DNA from: Mesorhabditis belari
Taxonomy: Eukaryota; Nematoda; Chromadorea; Rhabditida; Rhabditidae
Length of the DNA stretch: 64,000 bases
Assembly: GCA_958450365.1 (NCBI GenBank)
Contig: CAUEEP010000923.1
Location: 1,195,501-1,259,500, forward strand
Reading direction: 5' to 3'
In this document: one piece after another, positions 9,861 through 21,099 of the stretch
How the letters are laid out: each line of letters starts with the position of its first letter
Position numbering within the stretch: position 1 is the first letter of the stretch
The notes under the pieces: model-generated
What the model was told of the DNA's origin: nothing
The model's input: the letters and a program-made list of their open reading frames with translations, nothing else
The model's database searches: none
Program-made: the position numbers and the translations under genes

Positions 9861-12800
9861 CTTAGATGGGTTTTCATCCCTTTCTAGTTTTTATTTTATA
9901 TTCGTATGCACTAGTCATTCTAAAATCTACTTGTCATGAATTCTCTCGTCAAACAATTGTCTTTTCGAATTTTTTGTTATTTTTGGATGATAAAACTTAA
10001 TAATTCGAGGTATGAGTAGAAAATGAGTGAACCTGCAATGATCGATTCTTGTCGTGAAATTTCCGGCAGGTACAACTTCAGCTCTATAACACAAGCCGGA
10101 TCCCTGTATTTTCATGAGTGTTTTTCAAGCGATCGACTCTTACGTCATAATATTTCCATCCAGGATCACAGGGAGAATCGGCTGATCTACTTATAGGAAA
10201 AATAATTAGAAGGAGTAGAAAATTTCTCATGATTTTTGAAAATCAATTAGCAAAAGAAAACGCCATCACTTCAAGTTGCAATCAATTTTTTGAAGCCGAT
10301 TATGTGCGTCTTTAATTTTTCACTCTCAACTCTGAGAGCATTATGGTTTCAGGATTAATACCACAAAGGGTCCAAAACAACACCTCATCAGCATTCTAAA
10401 GGGTTTAGAGTTTTCCAGTATAAGTTGATCATCGATCAGCTTATTGTCACCAAAGGTGACGGTGGTTCATAGAATCGTTCGCATGCTCTGCTTATTTGTG
10501 CCAATTGTGTACGTTGAGTTATTTTCTGCAAACCATTCTCTGATCATCGTTTTCATTTCGGGGTGTGGTCATTGAGGGCATCCATTTCCCCTCATTTCTG
10601 AAAGTTTGATCCCATGACCGTTGCGTGCTTATTTGCTGAGCTATCGAACTGCGTCCCGTCGGCGCCAAGAGGGCCCCCACGAAACGATCATCGAGAGGGA
10701 AAAGCTGTATTTCATTCTTTTTCACTTTTTTTGTTAATCAAACGCGTGGCGAGACATTGGAGCCGAGGAATTTGATGAGCTTTGGAGCCATGTGAACTTG
10801 AGGAAAACGTTTGATGATGTGTGAAAAAGAGATTGGGATGGGTAATGGACTTTGTTCTCTCCAAATGAGTCTACAAAGTTTCAAGTCCGCTAAAAGCTTA
10901 AGTTTATAGCTCGTTTATACTTTGGATACATAAAACTGGAAAATTATCAAGAATCCCTTAAATTTGTTAACCAGTCATTCACAGAATCGCTTTTTTTTTC
11001 AAAAGAATGCTATCGCCACATTTTTTGGGGAAAAACTCTTCAAGCAATATTTTCTTTTTCAAAGGTATTAGTCAGACAGAATGAAAAGTTGTTTTTGTTT
11101 CGAAATGATTTCATTGAAAAGGTTATTTTTCTTGCTTCAACGTCTTGACTAATGCTATTTTTCACAGAATCATTTTAATCATTAACAGAACACACTTTTT
11201 GTTTTTAAATCATCATTAAAAATCATCAACAGAACACACTTTTTATTTTTAAATCATTTTAAAAGCAAAATTTTGCTAATCGTGAATTTCAAAGCGATAC
11301 CAGAAAAAATGGCGAGTAATTTTTTTTGTTTTAAAGAACACCGGAAACGAGATAACGCTGAAATTGTCCAATTTCTTTTGTTTTTTCGATTTCCGGTAGC
11401 GTTTTGCATGAATAGATAGGAGTGAGCCTAAAATACAGATCCGGTGGTGGGTGGTTGCGGTAAATAAAGACAAAGTTACACAAAAGAATCGAGTGCGCTA
11501 GAGAAGCTGCGTTTATACTTTCCGAGCACACAGCGAATCGATCCCGAAAACCGATGCTCAAGTCAAACTTACAATTAGAGACTATCCAGCTTTCCTAGAA
11601 GGCATATTTTCTAGTTTTGCAAGTCCCCGAATGATTTTTAATGATCATTTCTTCTGTTTTCTTTTCTTTCCGATTCACAGCTGTTTACGTGAACATTGCT
11701 CGTCAAAAATGAGAAGGATTTCCCTCAAGACTATGCAAACAATGAAAAGCGGGCAGCTATTTTTCTCGGATTTTTTCTAGTGTACCCCTGAAATTTTTCC
11801 TCAAATTCACAAACATCACATGGTCGAAATGTTTGAGTATTGTTTGAGATAAGTGTAAAATAACGATTATCTCTTTTTTTTTTGGGCGTGTATCACATGG
11901 GTGATTTGAACCCGAAATAGAGAGGCTATAGGTCAGGGGAAAGCCCTTCAAAAGAGAGAAAAATTGTTTATGTCCTTTTTGTCTTATCAATTTTTCCCTA
12001 AAATTTTCGCATTTTTTTTTAGGGTCGACGCGAGAAACGTGTGGAAAATTTGAGACTCGTTTTCCGTTTTTCTCGACATCGTGGCTGAAATCAGAAGATA
12101 ACAAATATTCTTGTGATATCTGGAAAAAGGCCAAATGTTTTCAAAAAATTTTCCCAAGTGATCTATTGATCAAAAAAGAAGGGAAAGAAAAGGGTTGAGA
12201 GGGGAAAAGATGAACCCGGAAATTGGGAGTTGAAAAGATGTTTTAGAAAAGAAAATGAGCAAAGTGAACTGTTTGAACTGAACTATTGAAAAATCATTAT
12301 TGAAACTAGATAGAAATCATTTGAATGAATAGTTTCTGGAAAAGGTAAAGTTCAAGAATCAAAAAGGTTGCTTGAATTTCGTTGGTTCAACCTAGAGTCG
12401 TTCAACCTAGATTTCTACTAGTTTCTATGGATATTCCATTTATTACGACTTTAAAACTTGTAAGACAGTCAGCTTTTGAAGCTTTCAACTATTACGGATC
12501 TCTGGAAATCAAATAATTCATACTATAACTATCTAGTTTGAGGTTGATTTTTGAATTCTGAAATTGGAATTTTTGTCAATTTGTTTAAGGATCGATGACT
12601 ATTCACATTATTTTGTTTCAACAAAAGATTGAACTTTTAAAACTTGAATTCCTGTCTTTGAATATCAAGTTGAACACTTGCATGCTAATGTGATGAGCTT
12701 TTGATTCTCCAAATAAAGATTATCAATTTTTTTTATTTTAACATCATAACATCACTATTAAAGCTTTCAAAAATCAAGAGTTCAACAATCGAATGTTGAA

Positions 12801-13820
12801 TGTGATGTGATATGCACGCTGCATTCATGTGTCTCATCTTTTGGTTGTTTGAATTGAAATCAGTCCCTCTGTGAGACTATGATCAACGAAACTTAAACGA
12901 TTCAAAAATGGGAAAGAGAAACGGTTTATGGATTTTAGGAAAAGATACACCGATTTACGAGTCGTTTCGGATTTAGTTGTGGAGAAGGGAAAGGGGATTG
13001 GCGAGGTGAAATGATGTGGGTTTTTCGAAGGGAAGAAGGGGGAAACGATGCAAAGTGATGTCAGTGTCAAATCCTCTTTTTTTTCGTTTTTCATCCCTCC
13101 ATTAACCTTCATAAATTTCGAGTGAACTTTTGAATCACTTTTAGATTCAGCGACACAGTATGCTGATGGGGTGAGCGGGAATAGTTCACGGGAAATGTTT
13201 ACCTGAAATATTTACCTGAAATGTTTACCTGAAATGTTTACCTGAAAGGGGATTGTTCTTTGCCACTGATTGTTGTTCACCACAACTTTGCCAGCTGTCA
13301 ACAATCATTTTTCAAATACGAATTGCAATTTCATTCTTAGCTCTTAGAATGAGAAAGCTGAAGTATTGCTTTCAATTTCCCAATGAGAAGGCTATTTAAG
13401 GAAGGAGGAATTTAGAAAAACGAGACGGAAGAAGAGAAGAGAAAATGAGAAAGCTCATTGGCATTTTAACGGTGGAAAAGGGGAGAGGCTAAAGTGGGGG
13501 AAGGGGGGCAAAGGGATATCGGGGCTAAAGCTGGAGGCTGATGAGGTCATTCAAAGCCTCCCCCTCCCCTTCTCAGGTCCACCCTCTCCTTCCATTCTAA
13601 CGAATAAAAAAAGCCCAAAATAGCCCAACGTCACTCAATTTGCATAAATTATCTAAAATGCGTTTACTTTCGTTTTCTTTCGTTTTTAAATTTCTAAATA
13701 ACGACTCTTGAAGTCAAAATCCATGTGTTTCAAGTAAAATTAATTTTCTAAAGAAATTTTCGGAAAACTATCATAATCTTGTCTCTAGTTTTAAGAAAAA
13801 AGCAAAGATTTGAATAAAAG
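9861..13820. other. Long gene-poor stretch downstream of moc-6
   Basis: No exon chain with sound splice sites was found. A GC-richer patch at 10020-10110 and another at 10560-10690 look unlike their AT-rich surroundings but have no recognisable product. Bases 13195-13245 hold four copies of an ACCTGAAATGTTT-type unit. Confidence 0.35.
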
Positions 13821-13841
13821 CAAATAAGAATAGACTATCGT

Positions 13842-14345
13842 AAATACCGCAATAGTACATCCTATAGGAGTGTTGCGTAGTCTAAGTTTACTCTCAAAGA
13901 AACACTTAGATCTTGACTGATGTCGCGCAGAAACTAACGTACTGATGTACGTTGTTTCTGCGCGCTTACCGTAAATACTGTAATAGTACCCTACCCCCAT
14001 AATGATGGTGCGGAATGTTGCGTAGTCTAGCTTTAAAGGAGTTTTTCTCGACACTGGTTTATGCTACAATGCGCGCTTAAATATCGAAAAATAGCCCTGA
14101 ATTTCAGCTATTTTTTGATACCAAATACGAATTCTTTGAAAGTACAGGCGCTTTGAAAAAAATGAAATACTAAAAAACTTTTGCGACTACGCGACTGTAC
14201 GAGGGGGGTGGGGTCCAATTACAGTATTTACGGTAGGTATCAAATTAAAGTAGAGAGAGTGGGTGTTTTTTGAGATATAACACATATTTCTTAGCATTAA
14301 CCAGCGCTTAGAAGAAAATTATTGAAAAATTATGAAAAATCGGCT
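13842..14345. mobile_element. Partial copy of the 434-bp palindromic element, itself interrupted
   Basis: Bases 13842-13968 and 14234-14345 match the left half of the element at 61800-62233 (shared words TAGTCTAAGTTTACTCTCAA and GGTATCAAATTAAAGTAGAG). The right arm is missing, and a 265-bp element has inserted in the middle. Confidence 0.8.
13969..14233. mobile_element. Palindromic MITE nested in another, TA duplication
   Basis: It starts CCGTAAATACTGTAATAGTA and ends with the reverse complement, CAGTATTTACGG. TA flanks it on both sides (13967-13968, 14234-14235). The same host sequence without insertion, GCGCTTAGGTATCAAATT, occurs at about 61901-61918, so the boundaries are exact. A second copy lies near 30478-30779. 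Confidence 0.92.
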
Positions 14346-14349
14346 TTTT

Positions 14350-15960
14350 TTTCCACTATATTTGATCATTTATTGAGCTAAGCCTTCCATAAAACTGAAA
14401 AATATCTAATATTTTCGTTTAATAACCCAGACGAGGTGCGTTTAACTGCTCTGCTTTGCACGGAAAGTACATGCAACTTTTGCTCGGTCAAAATAGATTA
14501 GAAATTTTGATAATTATAGGCAAACTTTTGCAATTTTCTCTTTTTTCTGACCTTTTTAATTAACAATTTCGTGAGTTCACTTAAAATTTTTCCTCTCAGA
14601 GGAAAGAGAGTTGATTTAAAAAATTCATTTGAGGAAAGGGGGAAATTTCCAGGTTTTTTCGTATTTCATTTCAGTTTACTCAAGAGTTTTGAGATTGAAA
14701 TTGACATGAATCTATGAATATTCAAGGATTCGCAATGACTTTTTCATTAAGCTAGGTAGTTTTTTTAAAAGTTTAAAAGTACAAAAATTAGTCATAAATT
14801 TCGGGGAATCCCTAGATTTTCGTTTTTTTTTTCCTTAAATCGGCCTTTCGGGAAATCAAAAAGTGACGAAAATGATAAGGGAATCTATTTTTTTTTTCTT
14901 CCGGGTAGAATGAGAGAAATCTCGTGAAATCCGGGCAAACGTTGGGAAATTGACGAAATTGTACAATTGATGAAGGAAATTGATGAAGTTGTACAATTGT
15001 GACGTAAACTTGTCAATTATGTCAATTTTTCTTGACTTCATAGTAAAATTGGGTATTTTATCAAGACAAAACTCATCAAGACATCAAGAAAAATCAAGAA
15101 AAGACAAACTTGCGGGTACTCTGTGCTCAAAAATAGAAACACACTTGACCTGGTGCACTCAGCTCTGCACCAGCATTCAGCTCTGCATTCAGCTCTGCAT
15201 TCAGCTCTGCAAGCCAGCATTCAGCTCTAGTTTTGAGCACAAAGTTTACTAAAAGATCAACGTTTTGCTTGAAAATGGAAACGCACTCTTTCTAGCGCAC
15301 CGTAATCTTGTTATCATATCTTTTCCGGTGCAGACGGGACTACGGTAGCCAAGGAAACTTTTAGAAAAATGCTTTAATGAACACAATTCTTTCGTTCCTG
15401 GAATTAATCAAAAGAGTCAAAAGCTCAAAGTTTATCGCATCATTTCCCCTTTTGAATCATTTCTCAATTTCTTTTTTTCAGGAAATTTCTCAAACCTTTA
15501 TATGAGTCAATCCAGCGTTTGAAGATCTCTTTTTTAACTTTTTGTAACTTTTCACGTGCTCAAAACATTTGTCAAACTCACTAGATGAGTCTATATTAGG
15601 AAACTCTGTCATCTTTTTTTCAAAATACTCATATATTTTTGTTTATTCTCTTGTTGATTACTTAATCAATATGCAAATCTCTCTTTTGATCGGCTTTCGA
15701 GGAACTTTCGGGGAAGTTCCCGAAATTTCTATATTTAGAACAAATTTCTATATTTAGTTTCTATATTTTTGATAAAACTGGATTTAGCTGAAATTTGATC
15801 AACTTATAACTTTATTTAGAATAAGATTTCTCTAGTACTGTCTAGTCTAGTACTGTTTTCTTTAAAGAACTGGTTAAACCATCCATTTAAACCATCCATC
15901 CATCCAAAAATCTTCTCTATTCCAGCTAACGTATCTTGTATTCTTTTATAATAAAAGCGG
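14350..15960. other. Gene-free AT-rich stretch with a short repeat
   Basis: No exon is seen. Bases 15165-15230 repeat CATTCAGCTCTG about four times, inside a small inverted structure whose ends read TGTGCTCAAAAATAGAAAC and TTTTGAGCACAAAGTTTAC. Confidence 0.5.
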
Positions 15961-15963
15961 ATA

Positions 15964-16270
15964 CCGTATTTTCTCTAATCGTAGTGCACCCATTTTCTCT
16001 AATCGTAGTGCAATCGTAGTTTCTTTGAGAGTAAACTTAGACTACGCAACGCTCCTATAGGATGTACTATTGCAGTATTTACGATAGTCTATTCTTATTG
16101 GTCACTATTTTACGCAAGTTTTTGCAGAAGCTCAACACTGAAATCCCCCACAAGATCTCATCGTCAGCTTCATTTTCCGACCCCACACCGATAGGTTCTG
16201 ATAAGCGCTTTTCGAGATTTCGAGCAATTCAGGCGACGATCAGGGTGCACTACTATTAGAGAGAATACGG
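15964..16270. mobile_element. CCGTATTTTCTCTAAT-family MITE, rearranged copy
   Basis: It starts CCGTATTTTCTCTAATCGTA, ends TACTATTAGAGAGAATACGG and is flanked by TA. The right two-thirds match the copies at 27205 and 40371. The left third is replaced by about 90 bp from the 13.8-kb palindromic family (bases 16020-16090). Confidence 0.85.
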
Positions 16271-16441
16271 TATAAGTAGGTTGTGTAAAATGCAGGGTAC
16301 GATAGCTGGAGAAAACCTTAAATCTGTGAGGAAATTTTTAGTAGAAAGTTGACACGTTTTAGAAAACGGATTGACTATTTTGCAATAGTCTGAATTCATT
16401 TTAGCACTAGAGTTAACCCCCTCTGGAGGCAGCGGGACGAA

Positions 16442-16515
16442 GTGCCTTGTGGTGTAATGGTTAGCACGGTTGGGCGGTAAGCGAAAGGTCGCCGGTTCGA
16501 GTCCCGGCGGTGTAC
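16442..16515 (+). other. tRNA-like sequence, 74 bp
   Basis: TGGTGTAATGGTTAGCAC is a good D-arm/A box and GGTTCGAGTCC a good B box. Six of seven acceptor pairs form between GTGCCTT and GGTGTAC. The anticodon arm is poor and the T loop is one base too long, so it is a tRNA relic or tRNA-derived repeat rather than a working tRNA. Confidence 0.45.
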
Positions 16516-19500
16516 ATGTTTTGCTCGGCCTTAATTCAAACTCTAGGAAATCGATTATCGATCGATCCAAGTATTTCCAGTAGCATTCAACACTTTGATA
16601 AACTTTGCACTTTCGGTGAAATTCAAAGAGACATTCAACAAAATTTCGTTGATCGAACAAAAAAAATATTTTTCTGCATTTCTCGTTATCAGATCGATGA
16701 TCAGATGGGAAAAAAGGGGAAAAAAGGAAAAGAAAATCAGATTGATTTGGATGAAAATGGGGGGAAAAGGTGATAGAAATCCCGATTAATTTGATCATTT
16801 TGATCTTCATTTAATATTTGGGTTATTTGGATATATTTGGATTATTTGAATAGAAAATAACCCTCGAAAATAGACCTTGTTTTCGGTTCTATTTCGATCT
16901 TTTCAATTCGTTTAAACTTTCAAATATCATTTTGTTTTTATTTTCCCTTAAATACCAGTTTTTTTTGATCAATCTTGATCATTTAGATCATTTAGATCAT
17001 TCGGATTGTATCATTTATTGTATCATCTGATTGTATCATCATTTACTGATTGTATAAAAAGCAAAAAAATGTTTTTGAATGCTCATTTTGACTCAACTAA
17101 AAAACTTTGTTAATTAAATTTATCGAAAATTCTCATCTTCAAGTTTCTTTAGCGTACTTTATGCTCAAAAAATGTAAACGAATCTCACCTGACGCACTTG
17201 ATTCCTCATTTTCCTTGTTATACCATTTCTCGACTCTTCATTTTCCTTTATTTCCAAGAAAATGAAGAAACCAGTGCGCTAGTAGTCAGCACGTTTACAT
17301 TGTTGAGCACAAAGTACACGACATCGCTTTATCAACTGTTTTTTTTACTTTTTTACAGCAAAACTCTAGTTCTACATTCAATTTTTTTTGATCTCTACCA
17401 TTGTTTATTTATCATTTAACTGATTTTCAACCATTCACCCACGTGAAGACATAGAAATTGTTCGTTTTGATGTCCTTGAACATCGAGAGATCTAATGATC
17501 ATTTAATGATTGTCAGTTCAAAGGTTCATGTTTTCTAAAAGAAGAAAAAGTAAAAAGAAATAGAAAGTAATCACATTGCTCTCTCTGATATCTTTTCTTT
17601 CTCATTGCTGAGTACAGTCTATTTCTTTTGGTTGAGGGCGCCCGGCAGTCGCCCCGCCCCGCCCTCTCCCCTTTTCCTCCCCTTCAATTCCCGTTCCCCC
17701 ATTTCTCCTCACTCAAATACAAATCACTTCCCCAGTCCTCAGAGTTTCCGAGAGTTGGAGACTTTTTTTACTTTAAAGTTTCAACTTCTTTATTTCAAGT
17801 TCATGTCAAATATCCCAATGTCTTACTGGATTCCCAGCCTATTTCCCGATCTTGATCTCTTCTCATCCATCAACCTTTTTAAACTCTACTGAATCCCCTT
17901 GAATTTTGATAAAGCCCTTCTACCATTTTCCGTTTAGATCCGACCAGTTCGGCAAGTTTTAAACTCATATCAAAAGCTTTTCCTTGAGCCGATTTCTCAG
18001 GCAAAATCAAGCTAAAGCCAAGGTTTTTGACCAAAATTTTCGGCCAACCAAAAACTATTGGCTTTGACTTGGCTTTCATTGTCCTATCATCGTGCCATTA
18101 CTCATTGTTAAGCTTTTCTGCCAGCCTTCCCTCCAGCTTTCTCCTCGAAATCCCATTTATCCATCAATTCTTTCAATCAAACTTTCCAGAACAAACAAGA
18201 TTCGCCGATTGCCGAGCCATTTTTGTGATTTCACTACTCAATTTCTTCTTCGCCCACCTAAAAATTCCATTGCCTGAGAATTGCGTTTAAAAGGAAGGCA
18301 ATTCTATCGTTTTTTGTGGTCACCTGGGGCACTTTTTAGAGATCTTCAGGGAATTGTCTCTCTTCAGAAAACCAGTGAAGAATTTCCGCAAGAATTCGAG
18401 ACTTAACTTTACTTCTTTCTGTAGAAGCAATTGAGCACTTAGGAATTGAGGATCTAGAAATGTAAATGTCTAGATATAGCACTTTATCAAGCGCTGGGCT
18501 TTTTTAAAAATCTTATATCTAAATATCTATCGGCTGGATTTCGATCTTTCTTGTTTATCTAGATCTCTGACACAATAATTTTCGAGCCCCTTTGGTCTCA
18601 TTTTGTCTTATTTTTTCTTATTTTGTGTATCTAACAAAGCTGTTGATTTACAGTAAACGTAAACAAAACTCGAATTTTGACCTTTCCAAAAAAAATAGGG
18701 CCAAGGTGATTGATAAAGGAAGTGAATGGGCAAAGAGAAGGGTTTGAGGTTTGGGGGTATCCCCCTTGTGACCTCAGTCTGCTTTTCTTCACAAAGCCAT
18801 TCATTTTTCTTTCTTTTTTTTCCCCCAAAATTCCTTTTTGCTTTCGTCATCAACCTTCTTTTTTTTCTTCTTTTTGAAAAATCTCTTCCTCATCTTGCTT
18901 TAGAAGCCTAGTGAGGCTCAAATGAATTCCCCAATACTTTGACGATCAGTTCCTGGTTATTCCATATTTCTTATTTTTTATGAACCCCCAATTGCCAGCT
19001 TTCATTGATATTAATCCACTATCGATTATCGAAACTTTTAAAAACTTTTAAAAGATTTTGTACTGTATTACTGTAAGGATTTACAAAATAATGTAAACCC
19101 TTACAGTAATTTTGAAGCTACCATAAGCTACTATTGCCGTTAAAATTTAAAAATAATCAAATATCTAGCTATTTTCTTCTATATTAATCATCCCTTCAAT
19201 CCCCATCGAAAGACAAAAATTGTTTTAGGATTATCTAAACGAAAAATTTCCCGGGATTATCCCCAATACTTTGACGCATTATTTCCCGGCTTTTGTTCTT
19301 ATTTGAAGATTTTCTTTTTTTTTTTTTTTTTTTTGATCCGATGAATTCATGGAGAAAATCAACTATTCTCTTTTTCCCAAAATGCCATTTTTATTTGTCA
19401 TTTTCATTCTCCATTTTCATTCTCCATTGACAAACTCAAATTTTCCCATTATTCCTTTTATTTTGCTTCACGGTCTCATACACAATTTTGCCAATTTTTT

Positions 19501-21092
19501 CTTTAAAAGGTGACTTTCTGCATATTGAATGCAAATGCAAATGAAATGCAAAAAAAGCTACAGTAAACGATTTAGCTATACTAGAAACGTTATCTAACTA
19601 TAAGACTTTGTTTAACTCGATAAGAGTCTAAGGAAGTGTGTGGGAGTGACAGAGAGAGAGAGAGAGACAAGACTTCCGCCGCTTCTCTCTTTTTCTTTCT
19701 TGTCTTGTCGACTCGATGGAAGAGCTCGTCTGATCTCTTTTCCCCATTTCTCTTATGTCAACACCATCTGAACCGGAAAAACAGTCGAAATTTCGGAAAA
19801 TTTCCACGAGACGACGAGATACACGTTTCCTTTTGCGGATAGACGAAAGGTGGACCCGCTTCGAACAAATGAATGAGTGTTTTGGTGTGATCCGGAAGTA
19901 TATCTAAATAGATATTTCTAAATAGATATATCTAAATATCTAGTCTAGTGGCTGGTATCTTTCTTAAGCCAACTGTGATCCCCGTTTCCAGGGTTTCATA
20001 GTTCCAGGGTTCCAGGGCTTCAGGGCTTCAGGACTCCAGGGTTCCAGGGCTTGCGATAGTCTAAAGCTACGCTAGTTTACAATAACTTGCGGCTATTCCG
20101 GTTAGATTCGACATCGAAAATACATTTTGATATGCAGAATTCGATACGTGCTCACTCACATAGCCATTTTCCTGTCCTTGTTCTACCACAAACACTCAAT
20201 TTCCTTCTAAAAATTGATGCAAATCTGACTCTCATTCCCGATCTTCAATTGATAAGCTGTCTGCTCAAAAAAAGAGCTCAATCCATCATTTTTCTTTTGA
20301 AAAAGACATTTCACCTCAAATCTGATTCCCCAATGACCCAAGTCTACCTTGACAGGTTTGAAAATCGAAATTTTTGAGATTTTTTGGGATTTCAGTTTTC
20401 CCAGTTCTTCTCAATTCATTTCTCAACTTGACTAAAGTTACGCAAAAAGTTTCAAAAGAAACTCGAAAAATCGGTCAAAATCGGTCTGTTTGCTTTAGAA
20501 AAAAAATTGAACGTTTTCAAGTTTTTCTCAATTTTTAAATCTTTGAATTGAAAAAATAAATTGAAAGTTTTTGTCTTTTTTCTTTAAAATCTTCAGTTAT
20601 TGTGCTTTTTTTGTTTGTTTTTTTTCTTTAAAATTCTCAGACTTTATTGTGCTTTTTTGTTTGTTTGTACTTTTCGGAAAACATGTCAAAAAAACGATTG
20701 ATATTGAAAATGAAAGCTTTTCATTTTGGCGGCGATCTATTTGTTTACAATTTATGAGGTCATTCGGCTTGCTGTGGCTGAAGCTGAAGCATTTAACCTT
20801 TGTTTTCAGCCTTCAGCTTTTAACCTTTTTTCTCTATCTCTCTTCAGGAAACTTTACGTAGCTTTCCTTCGTTACGATAACTCAAATTTGACTTTAACGG
20901 AGATCACTGTAACTTTAATTACTATTCTATCTGCAGTACTTCATACGCAAAGCTTCTCTTCTCAATTTCCAGTTACGTTTTTAAATGATTTATTGATCTT
21001 TTATCGGCTTTTATCGGTTTTGTTTAAATTTTAGAGATCTTTTTTGCTTAAAATCAATCTAATCTCTGCAATCTAATCTCTTCTGTTTTCAG
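16516..21092. other. Gene-poor stretch before the 21.1-kb gene
   Basis: No exon chain is seen. It includes a pyrimidine-rich, GC-richer block at 17635-17700, a poly-T run near 19314-19334, a (GA)n microsatellite at 19650-19667, and CAGGGTTCCAGGGCTT-type repeats at 19990-20050. It may hold regulatory DNA of the gene starting at 21100; that is inference only. Confidence 0.35.
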
Positions 21093-21099
21093 AGCTATT

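Noticed and set aside
16256..16810. Long minus-strand reading frame of about 184 codons
   Set aside because: It crosses a MITE end and a tRNA-like sequence, and shows no motif or splice context.
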